Shown here one piece after another: positions 13,079 to 13,894 of a stretch of DNA of 13,894 bases. Position 1 is the stretch's first letter. Each line of letters starts with the position of its first letter. Origin of the DNA: Baffinella frigidus (taxonomy: Eukaryota > Cryptophyceae > Cryptomonadales > Baffinellaceae); assembly GCA_026770585.1 (NCBI GenBank), contig MU646309.1, positions 386,651-400,544 on the forward strand. Direction: 5' to 3'. Under the pieces are notes generated by a model. The model was given only the letters and a program-made list of their open reading frames with translations. It was not told the origin of the DNA and did no database searches. The position numbers and the translations under genes were made by a program.

Positions 13079-13224
13079 TATAATTAATCTCAGCAATGTC
13101 CTTCTAAACGAAGATTTGAAACAAGAACTTGAGAAGGACATTCCCGGAAGCAACTTTTGGGGCTTTAAATTTCTGGATTTGTACCAAGAATCGTTTAGAA
13201 GGACAGTTCCCGAGATTAATTATA
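13079..13224. mobile_element. 146-bp MITE with about 33-bp inverted repeats
   Basis: TATAATTAATCTC (13079-13091) and TGTCCTTCTAAACGA (13097-13111) are both found inverted at 13212-13224 and 13191-13205, separated by slightly different linkers. A third partial inner copy, GAAGGACATTCCCGGA (13132-13147), sits in the interior. No coding capacity. AT-rich ends fit insertion at TA or TTA. Confidence 0.8.
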
Positions 13225-13289
13225 TTATGGATCGCGATGAGATCAACCGCACAAAGGTGCCCAGCTAAGTTTGGCAGGGTTTAGGGTGA

Positions 13290-13364
13290 ACCCTGACATC
13301 AACTCTAAAGAACCCTGATATCAACTCCCCAAATTGATATCAAGGTTTAGTTGATATCAACTCT
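13290..13364. repeat. TTGATATCAA palindrome cluster
   Basis: Four related segments (CTGACATCAACTC, CTGATATCAACTC, TTGATATCAAGG, AGTTGATATCAACT). The last (13349-13362) is a perfect 14-bp palindrome. Confidence 0.8.
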
Positions 13365-13603
13365 AAGCCCTGAATGTTAGGAGTTTATGGGGTGCTGCCC
13401 TATGCATTCGCTCAACCGCACTGAGGTGGGGGGGGACGACCTTATTCTGGCGTGAACTCACTTTCAGCATTCTGTAGCACACTACTGGCAAGGCCAGAGC
13501 GCCGGTACCCTAAAGTCAACTTGCGCCCGCTCCCAAATGCTAACTTGATCCCGCCCCCAAAAGTTAACATGTGCTCGTAACCTGTGGAAACAGGTCGCAC
13601 TCG

Positions 13604-13813
13604 GAGCTATCCTGGTCCGCAGGCGGGCAGTCGCAGTCGGAGTGGTCCCTCCCCTAACCCCTGAATCAATTCCGGCATTCCCTAGGGTGTTGCAGTATGC
13701 TATCCACACAGAGGGCTGCGAAGAAATTTTCGGCCCAAATCGAGCCACATTTCCGTTGGAAGCTATCCCTGTCCGTGGGCGGGCCGTCGCAGTCTGAGTG
13801 GTCCGTTCCCTTA
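13604..13813 (+). pseudogene. Two copies of the SQSEWS module
   Basis: Product unknown. 13604-13657 reads ELSWSAGGQSQSEWSLP-stop and 13763-13813 reads LSLSVGGPSQSEWSVPL, 156 bp apart (measured CTA to CTA). TCG/TCT is synonymous; replacements are mild (A/V, L/V). The second copy runs into terminal CCCTGAA repeats. GG..SQ-x-EW also occurs in the 8723 module (GGGKRNLSQVEW), which may hint at common origin but is short. Upstream at 13512-13560, AAGT(C/T)AACTTG.. units with CCCGC(T/C)CCCAAA repeat. Confidence 0.35.
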
Positions 13814-13894
13814 ACCCTGTACCCTGAACCCTGAACCCTGAACCCTGAACCCTGAACCCTGAACCCTGAACCCTGAACCCTGAACCCTGAACCC
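13812..13894. repeat. CCCTGAA telomere-type tract, right end
   Basis: About eleven nearly perfect CCCTGAA heptamers run to the window edge, in the same orientation as the left-end tract. A right-hand chromosome terminus would be expected to read TTCAGGG on the plus strand, so this is an internal tract or assembly break. Confidence 0.92.

Noticed and set aside
1-13894. A complete minichromosome with a telomere at each end
   Set aside because: The terminal repeats have the same orientation, not inverted.
1-13894. Dinoflagellate spliced-leader or rRNA sequence as a species marker
   Set aside because: None was found by eye on either strand; taxonomic placement therefore remains a guess.

Overview
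The window most resembles nuclear DNA from a eukaryote with TTTAGGG/TTCAGGG-type telomeres, near or derived from a chromosome end. C-strand heptamers of the form CCCTNNA occur at both window ends and in many internal blocks (CCCTGAA, CCCTAAA, CCCTACA, CCCTAGA/CCCTCGA, plus CCCCAAA-like tracts). Such telomere variants, mixed base composition and GT-donor-like junctions suggest a protist such as an alveolate (chromerid or dinoflagellate) or another alga. This is an inference: no conserved housekeeping gene, rRNA, tRNA or spliced-leader sequence was recognised. Both ends carry the repeat in the same orientation, so the window is not a complete two-telomere molecule. It more likely stops inside two repeat tracts.

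No intact gene of known family could be identified. The striking content is a series of short protein-coding-like modules (about 10-37 codons). Each is present in 2-6 diverged copies, often with synonymous third-base differences, and many end at a GT splice-donor-like junction followed by telomere-like or AT-rich DNA. From left to right they are: an S/G-rich plus RIDTFEAFQSR module (312-1780); LEDIFDER (2307-2435); LADETG (4045-4416); GGEILKALMGGGLIDR (5450-5513 and a partial copy at about 5657); EAAD-ELIKSKNAAVSRK (6334-6916); AAAEHLFPDQFDKR (7171-7284); VAMRYND within a 150-codon ORF (7923-8375); RNLSQVEW..ERPCLGLDAPLLKLVQQ in a four-copy array of about 196 bp period (8528-9193); NAIKQADV (11903-12737, six copies); and SQSEWS (13604-13813). 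They read as relics of duplicated exons, or as mini-exons of undescribed genes whose introns are filled with telomere-like repeats.

Between the modules lie minisatellites (20, 22, 25, 28, 52, 73 and 118 bp units), AT, CT and GA microsatellites, long hairpins, and several families of short inverted-repeat elements resembling non-autonomous DNA transposons (MITEs). These include a CCACGCCAGG(T) family, a CCACACGG..CCGTGTGG pair and a 146-bp element at 13079-13224. No transposase or reverse transcriptase was seen.

Layout: 1-1800 telomeric repeats with modules; 1800-2500 GC-rich repeats; 2500-4000 tandem repeats; 4000-4500 LADETG module and telomere variants; 4500-5720 hairpins and minisatellites; 5720-6300 mostly unique sequence ending in CCCCAAA repeats; 6300-7480 ELIK module and repeats; 7480-8450 palindrome, inverted-repeat element and the 150-codon ORF; 8450-9330 the 196-bp array; 9330-11140 inverted-repeat-rich unique DNA; 11140-13060 telomeric blocks with the NAIKQADV module; 13060-13894 a MITE, the SEW module and terminal CCCTGAA repeats.
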